Source of the DNA: Leptotrichia wadei
GTDB taxonomy: Bacteria > Fusobacteriota > Fusobacteriia > Fusobacteriales > Leptotrichiaceae
Assembly (NCBI RefSeq): GCF_007990445.1
Contig: NZ_AP019841.1
Location: 992,001 to 1,056,000 of the forward strand
Length of the DNA: 64,000 bases
Direction of reading: 5' to 3'
In this document: in pieces, positions 9,309 through 17,706 of the stretch
Numbering within the stretch: position 1 is the first letter of the stretch
Layout: each line of letters begins with the position of its first letter
Program-made: the position numbers and the translations under genes
Notes under the pieces: generated by a model
The model's database searches: none
The model's input: the letters and a program-made list of their open reading frames with translations, nothing else
Told to the model about the DNA's origin: nothing

Positions 9309-9740
9309 ATGAATACTGACTGGGAAAGGAATTCAGATATCCATTTGCAGATTGTATTGCAGAGGGCTGTGAAAAAAATTGATGGTAAAATTGGAAAGGA
9401 TTTTCGGGAAAAAGGAATTACAAGTTCGCAGTTTAGCGTTTTAGATGTGCTTTATACTAAAGGTGAGATGCGTATTTGTGAATTGATTGAAAAGGTGCTT
9501 TCTACTTCAGGGAATATGACGGTTGTTGTGAAAAATATGGAGCAAAAGGGTTGGTTATACCGAAAATCTTGTCCGAAAGATAAACGTGCATTTTTGGTAG
9601 GGCTGACAGATGAAGGGGAAAAATTGTTTGAGAATCTTTTACCAGAGCATCGTAAGGAAATAGAGGAAACTTACGGGATTCTTTCAGATGAGGAAAGGCG
9701 AGAGTTAATTAGGATTTTGAAAAAATTTAAAGATATTTAG
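9309..9740 (+). CDS. MarR family transcriptional regulator
   Basis: A 143-residue winged-helix repressor. The N-terminal dimerisation helix is followed by the wHTH: ITSSQFSVLDVLYTKGEMRI, then the recognition segment STSGNMTVVVKNMEQKGWL and the wing RKSCPKDKRAFLVGLTDEG, which contains the conserved DxR of MarR proteins. An AGGAGG site precedes the ATG. Two palindromic operators overlap its own promoter, so it probably represses itself. The next gene on the same strand is an FMN reductase, and MarR/flavin reductase pairs often respond to quinones or reactive electrophiles. The inducer here is unknown. Confidence 0.92.
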   Translation: MNTDWERNSDIHLQIVLQRAVKKIDGKIGKDFREKGITSSQFSVLDVLYTKGEMRICELIEKVLSTSGNMTVVVKNMEQKGWLYRKSCPKDKRAFLVGLTDEGEKLFENLLPEHRKEIEETYGILSDEERRELIRILKKFKDI

Positions 9741-9981
9741 AATTAATAACTTAATGGAAAAGTGAAAGTAGTTCGTTATAAAATTCGAGAGTATTAAAAA
9801 TAAATATAAATTAAAAATTTTAAAAATTATTGTATTTGATAATGTATAGTAAAACTTCTTTAAAACCAAACTCAAAAGTTGTAACTATTTACTAAAAATT
9901 TAAATTTATACAATTTTAGTAGTTTGATTTTAAATAGGTTCGAGTATAATTTATAAAAAATAAAAATTGGAGGAAAATAAA

Positions 9982-10539
9982 ATGTCAAAAAAAACAGTAT
10001 TATTAATCGTAGGATCATTTAGAAAAAATTCATTTAATAAAACAGTTGCAGATTATATTGCGGAGGAATTGAAAAAAGATGTGAATGTGGAATTTTTAAA
10101 CTATAGAGATGTGCCATTATTGGAGCAAGATACAGAATTTCCAACACCTCGATCAATTAAAGAGGTTCGTGAACAAGTTGGAAAAGCAGATGCTGTGTGG
10201 GTAGTTTCGCCAGAATACAACGGTTCTTATCCAGCTGTATTAAAAAATTTATTGGATTGGCTATCTCGTCCGTTAGTGGCTTTCGATAGGGAAACACCAA
10301 CAGTAATAGCAGGAAAACCAGTAACTGTAAGTAGTATCGCAGGTTCAACTGAAGGAAAATTTGTAAGACAAAATCTTTCGACATTATTCTCATATATTCG
10401 AATGAATCCAATGGAAGGAACTGGAACAGGTTTAATCGCACCAGCAGGAGCATGGGAAACAGGAATATTGAACTTAACTGATGAGCATAAAGAAGCCTTG
10501 AAAAAACAAGTAAAAGAATTTTTGGAATTTATTAAGTAG
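9982..10539 (+). CDS. NAD(P)H-dependent FMN reductase (flavodoxin-like fold)
   Basis: A protein of about 185 residues in the NADPH-dependent FMN reductase family, which covers azoreductases, quinone reductases and chromate reductases. The phosphate-binding loop is visible at the N-terminus (GSFRKNSFNKTVADYI), and the flavin-contact motif SPEYNGSYPAVLKNLLDWL is diagnostic. The start chosen is ATG 9982, with GGAGG at 9969-9973; a TTG at 9967 lies inside the leader. The leader of about 240 bases after marR is AT-rich and contains an inverted repeat (TTACTAAAA at about 9889 and TTTTAGTAG at about 9914) of unknown role. Confidence 0.9.
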   Translation: MSKKTVLLIVGSFRKNSFNKTVADYIAEELKKDVNVEFLNYRDVPLLEQDTEFPTPRSIKEVREQVGKADAVWVVSPEYNGSYPAVLKNLLDWLSRPLVAFDRETPTVIAGKPVTVSSIAGSTEGKFVRQNLSTLFSYIRMNPMEGTGTGLIAPAGAWETGILNLTDEHKEALKKQVKEFLEFIK

Positions 10540-10591
10540 ACTTGAATTTTAATAAAATTAAATATTTAAATTTAGGAATTAATATGAATAG

Positions 10592-10623
10592 AAAACTCCA
10601 CTCTAAAACGAATGGAGTTTTTT
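10592..10623. terminator. Bidirectional terminator between FMN reductase and fucO-like gene
   Basis: AAAACTCCA pairs with TGGAGTTTT around a 12-base loop, with A and T runs on either side, between two convergent genes. Confidence 0.8.
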
Positions 10624-10628
10624 GTAAA

Positions 10629-11777
10629 TTATAATAATTTTTTATAAAGTTCTTTTATTTCTTCCAAGTTTGTATCACGTGGATTTCCGCCAGTGCAGAC
10701 ATCATTTAAAGCTGATTCAGCGATAAAATCCAAATCTTTTATATCCATTATTCCCTTTAAATTTTCAGGAATATTTACGTCGTGTGCCAATTGTCTTACA
10801 GCATCTACTGCTGCTTTTCTATATTCTTCGGGAGCCATTCTTCTAGTGTGTTTTATTCCAAAAGCCTTTGCTATTTCTCTAAATTTTTCCCCTGTATATT
10901 CAGCATTGTATTCCATTACAGTTGGTAAAATTATAGCGTTTGCAACACCGTGCGGAGTTCCGTAAAATGCTCCTAGAGGATGAGCCATTGAGTGTACGAT
11001 TCCAAGTCCTACATTTGAGAATCCCATTCCTGCTAGATATGAGGCAAGAGCCATTTTTTCTTTAGCTTCTTCATCATTTTCCACAGCTTTTCTCAAATAT
11101 TTTGCTATTAATTCAATTGCTTTTAAATGGAACATGTCAGTCATTTCCCAAGCAGCTTTTGTTGTAAATCCTTCAATTGCGTGAGTTAGTGCATCAAGTC
11201 CAGTTGCAGCTGTTAATTCTTTTGGCATTGTCATCATCATTCCTGGGTCAACTATTGCAACTATTGGCATATCGTGTGGGTCAACGCAGACAAATTTTCT
11301 ATTTTTTTCAACATCAGTTATAACATAATTTATTGTAACTTCGGCAGCTGTTCCAGCTGTAGTTGCAACTGCGATAATTGGAACGCATTTATTTTTTGTA
11401 TCTGCAACTCCTTCAAGACTTCGAACATCAGAAAATTCAGGATTATTTATAATAATTGCCACAGCTTTGGCACAATCCATAGCAGAACCTCCACCAATTG
11501 CAATAATATAATCTGCACCACTTTCTTTAAATTTTTCAACTCCAGCTTTTACATTTTCAATCGTAGGATTTTGTTGAACATCAGAAAATATTAAATATTC
11601 TAAATTAGATTTATCAAGTACATCAGTAATTTTTTTAGCTGCTCCAACCTTAATTAATCCAGGATCTGTACAAATAAAAGCCTTTTTGAATTTATTTTTT
11701 TCCACTTCACCTGGAATAGATTCAATTGCTCCAAATCCATGATAAGATACTTCATTTAAAATGATACGGTTTACCAT
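10629..11777 (-). CDS. fucO: Iron-containing alcohol dehydrogenase, FucO (lactaldehyde reductase) type
   Basis: A 382-residue group III alcohol dehydrogenase. The N-terminal Rossmann-like domain contains the NAD motif IAIGGGSAMDCAKAVAI. The metal ligands are visible in GLDALTHAIEGF (Asp and His) and GIVHSMAHPLGAFYGTPHG (His residues). The order of motifs and the length match FucO, which reduces lactaldehyde to 1,2-propanediol, but related 1,3-propanediol and butanol dehydrogenases look similar and no fucose genes are nearby. A good ribosome site (AAGGAAGTG) precedes the ATG on the minus strand. It is monocistronic and convergent with the FMN reductase gene. Confidence 0.85.
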   Translation of the reverse strand: MVNRIILNEVSYHGFGAIESIPGEVEKNKFKKAFICTDPGLIKVGAAKKITDVLDKSNLEYLIFSDVQQNPTIENVKAGVEKFKESGADYIIAIGGGSAMDCAKAVAIIINNPEFSDVRSLEGVADTKNKCVPIIAVATTAGTAAEVTINYVITDVEKNRKFVCVDPHDMPIVAIVDPGMMMTMPKELTAATGLDALTHAIEGFTTKAAWEMTDMFHLKAIELIAKYLRKAVENDEEAKEKMALASYLAGMGFSNVGLGIVHSMAHPLGAFYGTPHGVANAIILPTVMEYNAEYTGEKFREIAKAFGIKHTRRMAPEEYRKAAVDAVRQLAHDVNIPENLKGIMDIKDLDFIAESALNDVCTGGNPRDTNLEEIKELYKKLL

Positions 11778-11997
11778 AACAAGTCACTTCCTTTTATTAT
11801 AGAAATATTAATTATTTTTTTCTCTTTCTGATATAATTGTATCTCGAAAATTGTTGTTGTCAAGATGAAAAAATGTTGCATTTGATATTGTAGTTATAAA
11901 ATTTTAAAAAAATAAATTTTTATTCTAAAGGGACAAAATATGTCTCATATAAAAAGTATAATTAGATAACAAAAATAAAGTTGAGGAGATGGGGAAA

Positions 11998-12741
11998 ATG
12001 AGTAATGTAAAATTAGTTAAAAATGATGCTTTTTATAACGCTGAGTTTGATACCGATATTTTTTTATATTGGATGATAAAATGGTTAAATGTTGAGACTA
12101 CAAATAATAGCAGTAAGGTGGCTTTAAAAAATATGGCAAAAAAATTTATTGAGGAAATTTTAGGAGAAAAGTTAACTACAGAAGATATTGAGATACATTT
12201 TTCAAATAAAAATTATTATTCTGAAAATAGAACTTTTATTGATAGAATTTTAGGTAATTGTCCGATTTTGTTAATTTTAAATAGGAATCAAAATGGAAAC
12301 AGAAAATATATATATTTCAGAGATTTTAGTTATTACGAATATTCAAAAGATTTTAATGAATACAATGGGAAATTAATTAAATTATTAAAAAAATATGAGA
12401 ATTTAAAAGAAAACGAAGAGAATAATGTAAAAATTGTTCATTTTTCATCTGATTTAATTTCTAGGTATGAAAAGGAAGAAGTAGAAGAAATAAGTATTTT
12501 ATACGATAAAGAAAAATTTTTAACTTTATTTGAAAATTCAAAAAAATATATAGACGACAGTATTTTTGACAGTTATTACAATCAAATTAATCAGGAAAAT
12601 AAGAAAAATTTTGGTGTAAGTATTAACGAAAATTTATCTTTATATTTAGTTTTAGAAAGTTATATAAATAAAAAATTTGAAGATTATGATGTATATCGTT
12701 GTTTTGATTATATAAAATGGTTGAAACATGAATTTTTATAG
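11998..12741 (+). CDS. PD-(D/E)XK-nuclease-like protein, probably without active site
   Basis: This protein of about 247 residues is not a recognised named family. It parallels the nuclease-like protein at 14914-16122 in the same order: FDTDIFLYWMIKWLN versus LSQDAFICWLCNWVN, KKFIEEILGEKL versus TEFIEKMLGEKL, and DDSIFDSYYNQI versus NNSIFENYHNYL. Between these blocks the second protein has IDVLLEI followed by IIEDKV. Here the corresponding stretch reads TFIDRILGN and LILNRNQNG, so the E-x-K pair is absent. It may be a regulatory or decoy paralogue, or a decaying gene. The start at ATG 11998 is 9 bases after GGAG; an ATG at 11989 is too close to that site. Confidence 0.6.
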   Translation: MSNVKLVKNDAFYNAEFDTDIFLYWMIKWLNVETTNNSSKVALKNMAKKFIEEILGEKLTTEDIEIHFSNKNYYSENRTFIDRILGNCPILLILNRNQNGNRKYIYFRDFSYYEYSKDFNEYNGKLIKLLKKYENLKENEENNVKIVHFSSDLISRYEKEEVEEISILYDKEKFLTLFENSKKYIDDSIFDSYYNQINQENKKNFGVSINENLSLYLVLESYINKKFEDYDVYRCFDYIKWLKHEFL

Positions 12742-12762
12742 AATGTTTTTGTGTAAATTTAA

Positions 12763-13128
12763 TTGCAGAAGATAAAAAAACAAATAATTATTTTTTTGTT
12801 AAAATGGTTTAATGATAATAAAATCGAAGAAAAGACAATAAAATTAATTCAGAAAGAATTAAAAGATATATTTCCTAATTTTAAGGAAGTTAATTATGAA
12901 GATATTGATTGTGAAAATAATGAAATTCCATTAATGTGTTTTACAGTAAATCTAGATAGTTCATTAAAAGATATAAAAAAAATGGTTGATAAAATAACGG
13001 AAAAAATTGAGAAATTTAATAAAATGAAAAATTGTAGAGACATAAGAGAGGAATATGTAGAATATTTTGAAGAAAAGAGATTAAAGAAAAGATTTCGAAG
13101 TAATAGAAAAATTAGGAAAAAGTTTTAA
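12763..13128 (+). CDS. Small hypothetical lysine-rich protein, uncertain
   Basis: An open frame of 121 codons beginning at a TTG placed directly after an in-frame TAA, with no convincing ribosome site. The product is rich in Lys and Glu, with predicted helices (KIKKQIIIFLLKWFNDNKI) and a very basic end (RLKKRFRSNRKIRKKF). It shares a same-strand position between the nuclease-like gene and the WYL regulator. It could be the tail of a decayed gene, since the reading frame is the same as that of the upstream gene with stops between. I do not recognise it. Confidence 0.3.
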   Translation: MQKIKKQIIIFLLKWFNDNKIEEKTIKLIQKELKDIFPNFKEVNYEDIDCENNEIPLMCFTVNLDSSLKDIKKMVDKITEKIEKFNKMKNCRDIREEYVEYFEEKRLKKRFRSNRKIRKKF

Positions 13129-13202
13129 ATTTTGAAAAAGTGATAAATCAAGGTATAATTAAAACGTTGAGAAGAATTTTTTAGAAAGGCTTAATCTTAA
13201 TC

Positions 13203-14144
13203 ATGAAAAATGAAAATTCTGAGGAAAAATCGATTAGAATATTAAAAATAATGAAAAGGTTGAATCAAAAAGAGATAGTGAATAGAAGTGATTTAGCTAA
13301 TGAATTTAGAGTTGATAAAAAAACGATACAACGAGATATAGCTACTTTGAGGAATTATTTTTTTGAAGAAGGTGAATCGGATATAAAATATTCTAGTTCA
13401 AAAAAAGGTTATTATCTTGAAAAGAATGACAAGATAGCTTTTACAAACGAAGAACTTTTGGCTATAAGTAAAATTATCCTTGAAAGTCGGGCTTTTAATA
13501 AAGAAGAAACTGAAAAATTAATAACGAAACTAGTTAATAATTCTTCAATAAACGATAGGGAGATAATAAAAAATTTGATAAATAGTGAAAAGGTGAATTA
13601 TATTCCTTTACAACATGGACAGAAACTACTCGAAAGCATTTGGAAATTAGCGCAATGTATAAAAAACCAAGAATGGGTGCATTTAAATTATACAAAAAAA
13701 GATAAACAATATAAAGAATACAGAATAAAGCCACTGTCAATAATGTTTTCTGAATATTATTTTTATCTAATTGGATATATTGAAAATAAAGAAGAATATC
13801 CTGCAATTTTTAGAATTGATAGAATGAAAAAGATAGAAAATACAGGCAAGAAGTTTAAAATCCTAAATTATTCTGACAAATTTAAAGATGGAGAATTTAG
13901 AAAATACATACACTTTATGCACTCAGGACCTCTTACAAGAATAGAATTTAAATACAGAGGCTATATCGAGTATGTGCTTGATAAATTTCCAACTGCAGAA
14001 ATATTGGATGAAAAAATAGTTAAAGAAAATAATCGGGAAACTACAGTTTATACTGTAAAAATCGAAGTTTATGGAAGTTTTGGAGCGGAAATGTGGCTAC
14101 GAAGTCAGGGAGATTACGTTATTGAATACAAAATTTTAAAATAA
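13203..14144 (+). CDS. WYL-domain transcriptional regulator (YafY-type)
   Basis: A 313-residue protein with an N-terminal DeoR-like helix-turn-helix (SDLANEFRVDKKTIQRDIAT, residues about 28-50) and a WYL domain in the middle and C-terminal part (VHLNYTKKDKQYKEYRIKPL, then FYLIGYIENKEEYPAIFRID), followed by a WCX-type end. WYL regulators bind nucleic-acid-type ligands and often control defence or DNA-damage genes. The next gene starts 24 bases later, so the two are probably co-transcribed. The ribosome site is weak (AAAGG about 13 bases upstream). Confidence 0.88.
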   Translation: MKNENSEEKSIRILKIMKRLNQKEIVNRSDLANEFRVDKKTIQRDIATLRNYFFEEGESDIKYSSSKKGYYLEKNDKIAFTNEELLAISKIILESRAFNKEETEKLITKLVNNSSINDREIIKNLINSEKVNYIPLQHGQKLLESIWKLAQCIKNQEWVHLNYTKKDKQYKEYRIKPLSIMFSEYYFYLIGYIENKEEYPAIFRIDRMKKIENTGKKFKILNYSDKFKDGEFRKYIHFMHSGPLTRIEFKYRGYIEYVLDKFPTAEILDEKIVKENNRETTVYTVKIEVYGSFGAEMWLRSQGDYVIEYKILK

Positions 14145-14168
14145 ATTTCTATAAAAAGGAGAAAATTT

Positions 14169-14876
14169 ATGGAAAAAATACCAAAAATAAAAATTATAAG
14201 TTTAGGAGAAACAGCTCTAAGCACTATTGAGAAAGAAATAATTACACATGAAAATATAAGCATTATTACAATTAAAAATGACTACAAAGATTTAAAAATA
14301 AATTTTCAAGATACAGATGTAATTTTGATAATTTTAAATACATATTTTGAAAATGATAAAAATTTTGCCTTAGAAATAATCAGAAATACTGAAAAAAACG
14401 ACATTTTTACTGGCATTTACGATATTGAAAATGGCTATACTGACCTATTTGATTCAAAAACAGACTTTATCATAAAATGCAAATCTTCAGAAGATTTAAA
14501 AAATGGAATCAACGGAATAACAAAAACTTTAACAGCAAAAGGAATGGTTACTCTTGATTTAGCGGACTTAAAAACTGTATTTCAAAAAACCTCAAAATCT
14601 TTCGTAATTTTTGAAAAAGGAAATTTAGAAACTTTTGATGATTTCTTGCAAAACCTAAAACTAAAGCTGGAAACTTTTGATAAAAATAAAACTTATAAAA
14701 TATTTTTGAATATAACAGCAGGAAAAAATATCGAATTGACTCAGATAAAAGATATTGCTAAAATAATGACTAATATTCTTAATGAGCGGGCATTTCTTTG
14801 GGGACTGCAAATATATCCAGAAAATGAAAATTTCATAAATATTATTGCTTACATTGTGGAAGATTCAGTTAAATAA
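14169..14876 (+). CDS. FtsZ/tubulin-like protein lacking the GTP-binding signature
   Basis: A 235-residue protein whose C-terminal half reads like FtsZ. NGINGITKTLTAKGMVTLDL is followed by ADLKTVF, matching the FtsZ helix H7, the T7 loop (NxDxAD) and the strand after it; the two aspartates of the T7 loop are kept while the Asn is Thr. KIFLNITAGKNIELTQIKDI matches the FtsZ segment VLVNITAGxDLxLxE. The N-terminal half has the right strand pattern (IKIISLG, then ISIITIKND, then DTDVILIILN). Where FtsZ has GGGTGTG there is NTYFENDKN, so GTP binding seems lost. It is shorter than FtsZ (about 350). It follows the WYL gene by 24 bases and precedes a nuclease-like gene. Function is unknown, and the homology call is from remembered motifs. 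Confidence 0.65.
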   Translation: MEKIPKIKIISLGETALSTIEKEIITHENISIITIKNDYKDLKINFQDTDVILIILNTYFENDKNFALEIIRNTEKNDIFTGIYDIENGYTDLFDSKTDFIIKCKSSEDLKNGINGITKTLTAKGMVTLDLADLKTVFQKTSKSFVIFEKGNLETFDDFLQNLKLKLETFDKNKTYKIFLNITAGKNIELTQIKDIAKIMTNILNERAFLWGLQIYPENENFINIIAYIVEDSVK

Positions 14877-14913
14877 ATAAATTAATTAATATTATAGAAA
14901 GAAGGGATTTAGA

Positions 14914-16122
14914 ATGGAAAGAAACAATATTTTTAATTTTGCAACGTCAGAGCTGTCACAGGATGCTTTTATATGTTGGTTATGTAACTGGGTAAATTTT
15001 GATGACAATAGTTTATCAGAAGATGAAAAAAAATTAAAATCACTTGCAACTGAATTTATTGAAAAAATGTTAGGTGAAAAGCTCGAAGATAGGAAAGTGA
15101 ATATAAAAAGACAATATCAGAAAATAGACGTACTATTGGAAATTCAGAATAAAACAGAATTTATAACTAAAGGGAATAATATAAATCCAATAGTAGACAT
15201 GTATGTAATAATAGAAGATAAAGTGGGAACAGGTTTACATAGCAATCAGATTGAGAGATATAGAGAATTAATATCTGAAAAAAATGAAAAAGATAATGGA
15301 AGTAGGGCTAAAATAAAAGTAGTTTATTATAAAATATACGATGAAGATAATATGGAAAGATTAAAAGAGAATGGTGTGAATGTAATATTAGGAAGAGAAA
15401 ACATCCTAGAATTATTAAAAGAATACAAGGATAAGATTAATAATTCAATATTTGAAAATTATCATAATTATTTGAGCAATATAGAAACAGATGTAAATTC
15501 ATATGAAAAAAAGAACTTGGAAGACTGGAATTCAAACTGTTATATCGGATTTTTTAAAGAATTAAAAAACGAAAAAAATTTATTAGAACATGCTATTGGA
15601 AGACAAAAAGATTGTAGTTGGGGTTATGTGAATAACTCATCAGGTGGATTTATGGGAATGTGGTGGTTTCCTTTAAGTGAAGAAAAAATTAATAAATTAA
15701 CAGAAACTTCTGATGAAGATATTTATTTACAAATAGAACAATATAATCAGAAAAATATAATTGCAATAAAATATTCAATTCCTAAAAAAAATAAAAATAA
15801 TAAAGAACTTTCAAAAGAAGATTTCGAAAAGAAAGTAACAATTGCTTCCGAAAAACGTAAGGAACTTTTTTCTAAATTAAAAAATAAATTAGAAAATGAG
15901 TCGAAAGATATACTAAAATGCGAAAATAAACCAGAAAATATAAAAAAATTCGAAAATATACTAAAAAATGAAAAGTTTCAGAAAAAATATTTTAGAGCAG
16001 GTCAGTATATGACAGTAGGATATTTAGAATTTGAAAATATTGATGATTGTAAAGATAAAATAAAAATCCTTCAATATGCTTTAAATCTTTTGTTAAAAGG
16101 GTGTGTAAAAATTTTTGTGTAA
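14914..16122 (+). CDS. PD-(D/E)XK nuclease superfamily protein
   Basis: A 402-residue protein with the N-terminal motif TSELSQDAFICWLCNWVN seen in a family of bacterial PD-(D/E)XK nuclease-like proteins. The likely active site is D72 (QKIDVLLEI), E101-x-K103 (VIIEDKVG) and Q112 (SNQIERY). The C-terminal part is a separate, lysine-rich region with a conserved-looking aromatic stretch (SGGFMGMWWFPL). The natural role of such proteins is not established; defence is a reasonable guess. The gene is preceded by AGAAAGAAGGG and is 37 bases after the FtsZ-like gene. Its last codons fall inside a palindrome-like repeat (16103-16123) that is also found near 29.05 kb, so the true C-terminus may have been cut by an insertion. 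Confidence 0.72.
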   Translation: MERNNIFNFATSELSQDAFICWLCNWVNFDDNSLSEDEKKLKSLATEFIEKMLGEKLEDRKVNIKRQYQKIDVLLEIQNKTEFITKGNNINPIVDMYVIIEDKVGTGLHSNQIERYRELISEKNEKDNGSRAKIKVVYYKIYDEDNMERLKENGVNVILGRENILELLKEYKDKINNSIFENYHNYLSNIETDVNSYEKKNLEDWNSNCYIGFFKELKNEKNLLEHAIGRQKDCSWGYVNNSSGGFMGMWWFPLSEEKINKLTETSDEDIYLQIEQYNQKNIIAIKYSIPKKNKNNKELSKEDFEKKVTIASEKRKELFSKLKNKLENESKDILKCENKPENIKKFENILKNEKFQKKYFRAGQYMTVGYLEFENIDDCKDKIKILQYALNLLLKGCVKIFV

Positions 16123-16123
16123 A
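16103..16123. repeat. 21-bp inverted-type repeat, copy shared with 29049-29069
   Basis: This 21-base sequence (core AAAAATTTTTGTGTAAA) is the exact reverse complement of 29049-29069. It supplies the stop codon of the nuclease-like gene. It resembles the terminal repeats of IS256-type elements, but that is only an impression. Confidence 0.6.
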
Positions 16124-16152
16124 TCTCTAAATAATATATGGTAAAATAACTA

Positions 16153-16217
16153 TATAATATTTGGAGGTTTTTGTTATGGCTAAAAAGAAAATTGACAATA
16201 AAATTTTGACTTCTTAA
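16153..16217 (+). pseudogene. Truncated 5' end of an unknown gene left of the IS605 element
   Basis: A -10 TATAAT (16153-16158), a good ribosome site GGAGG (16163-16167) and ATG at 16176 drive only 13 codons, MAKKKIDNKILTS, before a stop. Good expression signals in front of such a short frame suggest a gene whose body was lost by rearrangement or insertion. Confidence 0.4.
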
Positions 16218-16324
16218 CAGCAAATGAATAAAATTTAGTTTCTGTTTTTTAAAAGAAAGTTTACCTTTTACAAGTAAAAAATAAATAATAAAACCTGCTT
16301 TAGAATTTTTTTTAACAAAAAGAT

Positions 16325-16372
16325 AGCAAGAAGTCTCCGACTTCTATAAGTGGGAGATGAATTGCTTTTTTT
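16325..16372 (+). mobile_element. Left-side hairpin of the IS605/tnpB element
   Basis: TCTCCGACTT (16334-16343) pairs with AAGTGGGAGA (16348-16357) around CTAT. An outer AGCAA/TTGCT stem leads into a T run. It resembles the right-end hairpin at 17675-17696 in sequence, as expected for IS200/IS605 subterminal hairpins. The remaining leader up to 16495 is AT-rich with no other gene. Confidence 0.55.
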
Positions 16373-16495
16373 GTAAAAAAAATTGAAAAAAGGATACATC
16401 CATGATAAAATTTTTGTATAAAATATTGAAGAGAAATCATTAATGATAAAATTTCTAAAGAAATAATATTCAAAATCAAAAGGAGGTGTAATTTT

Positions 16496-17593
16496 ATGAA
16501 ATATAATTTAGCATTCAAATACAGAATTTATCCAAATAAGGAGCAAGAATTATTGATAAACAAGACTTTTGGATGTGTTCGTTTTGTCTACAATACGATT
16601 TTGTATACTGCGAATAAATTTTATGAAGAAACTGGAAAAAATAAAATAATTACACCTGCAAGTTTGAAGAGTGAAAATAAATTTTTGAAAGAAGTAGATA
16701 GTTTGGCACTTTCAAATGCTCAATTGAATGTAAAACGATCGTTTACGAATTTCTTTCAGAAGAGAGCAAAGTTTCCAAGATTCAAATCTAAAAAGAATAA
16801 TGTTAAAAGTTATACGACAAATTGTGTGAATAATTCGATACGAATAGAGGAAAACAAATATTTGGTTTTGCCAAAATTGAAAAAAGTTAAATTAAAATAT
16901 CATAGAGAAATACCGAAGGATTACAAGATAAAGTCAGTAACACTAACAAACAGTAATGGAAATTACTATGTTTCTGTTTTGACAGAATTTGAAAAAGAAA
17001 TTCAAAAAGTAACTGGTAATGATAAAGTAATTGGACTTGATTTTTCAATGTCTGAATTATTTGTCAGCTCTGAAAACCAAAGGGCTGATTATCCAAGATA
17101 TTTTAGGATGTTAGAAGAAAAATTAAAGAAATTACAAAAATCATTATCAAGGAAAGTAAAATTTTCTAAAAATTGGTATAGACAAAAAGAGAAAATATCA
17201 AAATTGCATGAGTATATCAAGAATTGTCGAAGAGATTTTCTACATAAGTTGTCGAAAAAATTGTCTGAAACATATAATGCTGTGGTTGTTGAGGATTTGA
17301 ATATGAAAGGGATGAGCCAGACATTAAATTTTGGGAAAAGTGTAGGAGATAATGGATGGGGAATGTTTTTGAGAATGCTTGAGTATAAGTTGATGTTTTT
17401 AGGGAAACAATTTTTGAAGATAGATAAGTGGTTTCCATCGTCGAAGACTTGCAGTAAATGTGGAAATATTAAAGAGGAACTGAAATTATCAGAAAGAAGC
17501 TATAAATGTGAGTGCTGTGGAGTTGAGATTGATAGAGATTACAATGCGGCACTAAATATAAAAAACATTGGGAAATTGATGTTGAAATATTAG
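16496..17593 (+). CDS. tnpB: TnpB, RNA-guided endonuclease of an IS200/IS605-type element
   Basis: A 365-residue full-length TnpB (OrfB). The N-terminal FKYRIYPNKEQELLINKTFG is typical. The RuvC catalytic residues are D182 (IGLDFSM), E266 (VVVEDLNMKGM) and Asp in DRDYNAALNI near residue 346-348. The zinc finger is C319-x2-C322 and C338-x2-C341 (KTCSKCGN and CECCGVE). No tnpA transposase gene accompanies it, so the element is not self-mobile. TnpB cuts DNA next to a TAM using an RNA made from its own 3' end. A strong ribosome site AGGAGGTG lies before the ATG. All catalytic residues are kept, so it may be active. Confidence 0.95.
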   Translation: MKYNLAFKYRIYPNKEQELLINKTFGCVRFVYNTILYTANKFYEETGKNKIITPASLKSENKFLKEVDSLALSNAQLNVKRSFTNFFQKRAKFPRFKSKKNNVKSYTTNCVNNSIRIEENKYLVLPKLKKVKLKYHREIPKDYKIKSVTLTNSNGNYYVSVLTEFEKEIQKVTGNDKVIGLDFSMSELFVSSENQRADYPRYFRMLEEKLKKLQKSLSRKVKFSKNWYRQKEKISKLHEYIKNCRRDFLHKLSKKLSETYNAVVVEDLNMKGMSQTLNFGKSVGDNGWGMFLRMLEYKLMFLGKQFLKIDKWFPSSKTCSKCGNIKEELKLSERSYKCECCGVEIDRDYNAALNIKNIGKLMLKY

Positions 17594-17704
17594 GAGATAA
17601 AAAGACAGGGGAGGAACTACCCGAAGAGCTTGGTAAATATATTTGGCTAACAAAAGCAGGTACTTCCCAAGAAGCTCCCGCTTCTAAAAGCGGGAGTAGT
17701 TCAC
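17594..17704 (+). ncRNA. Probable omega-RNA (reRNA) scaffold and IS605 right end
   Basis: Directly after tnpB there is a GC-richer stretch. GAACTAC (17614-17620) can pair with GTAGTTC (17696-17702) as a long-range or pseudoknot pairing, and a perfect 9-bp hairpin (CTCCCGCTT at 17675-17683 with AAGCGGGAG at 17688-17696) lies just before the end TAGTTCAC. This matches the layout known for TnpB guide RNAs, whose guide begins right after the element end, here at about 17705. Scaffold boundaries are inferred. Confidence 0.65.
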
Positions 17705-17706
17705 TG

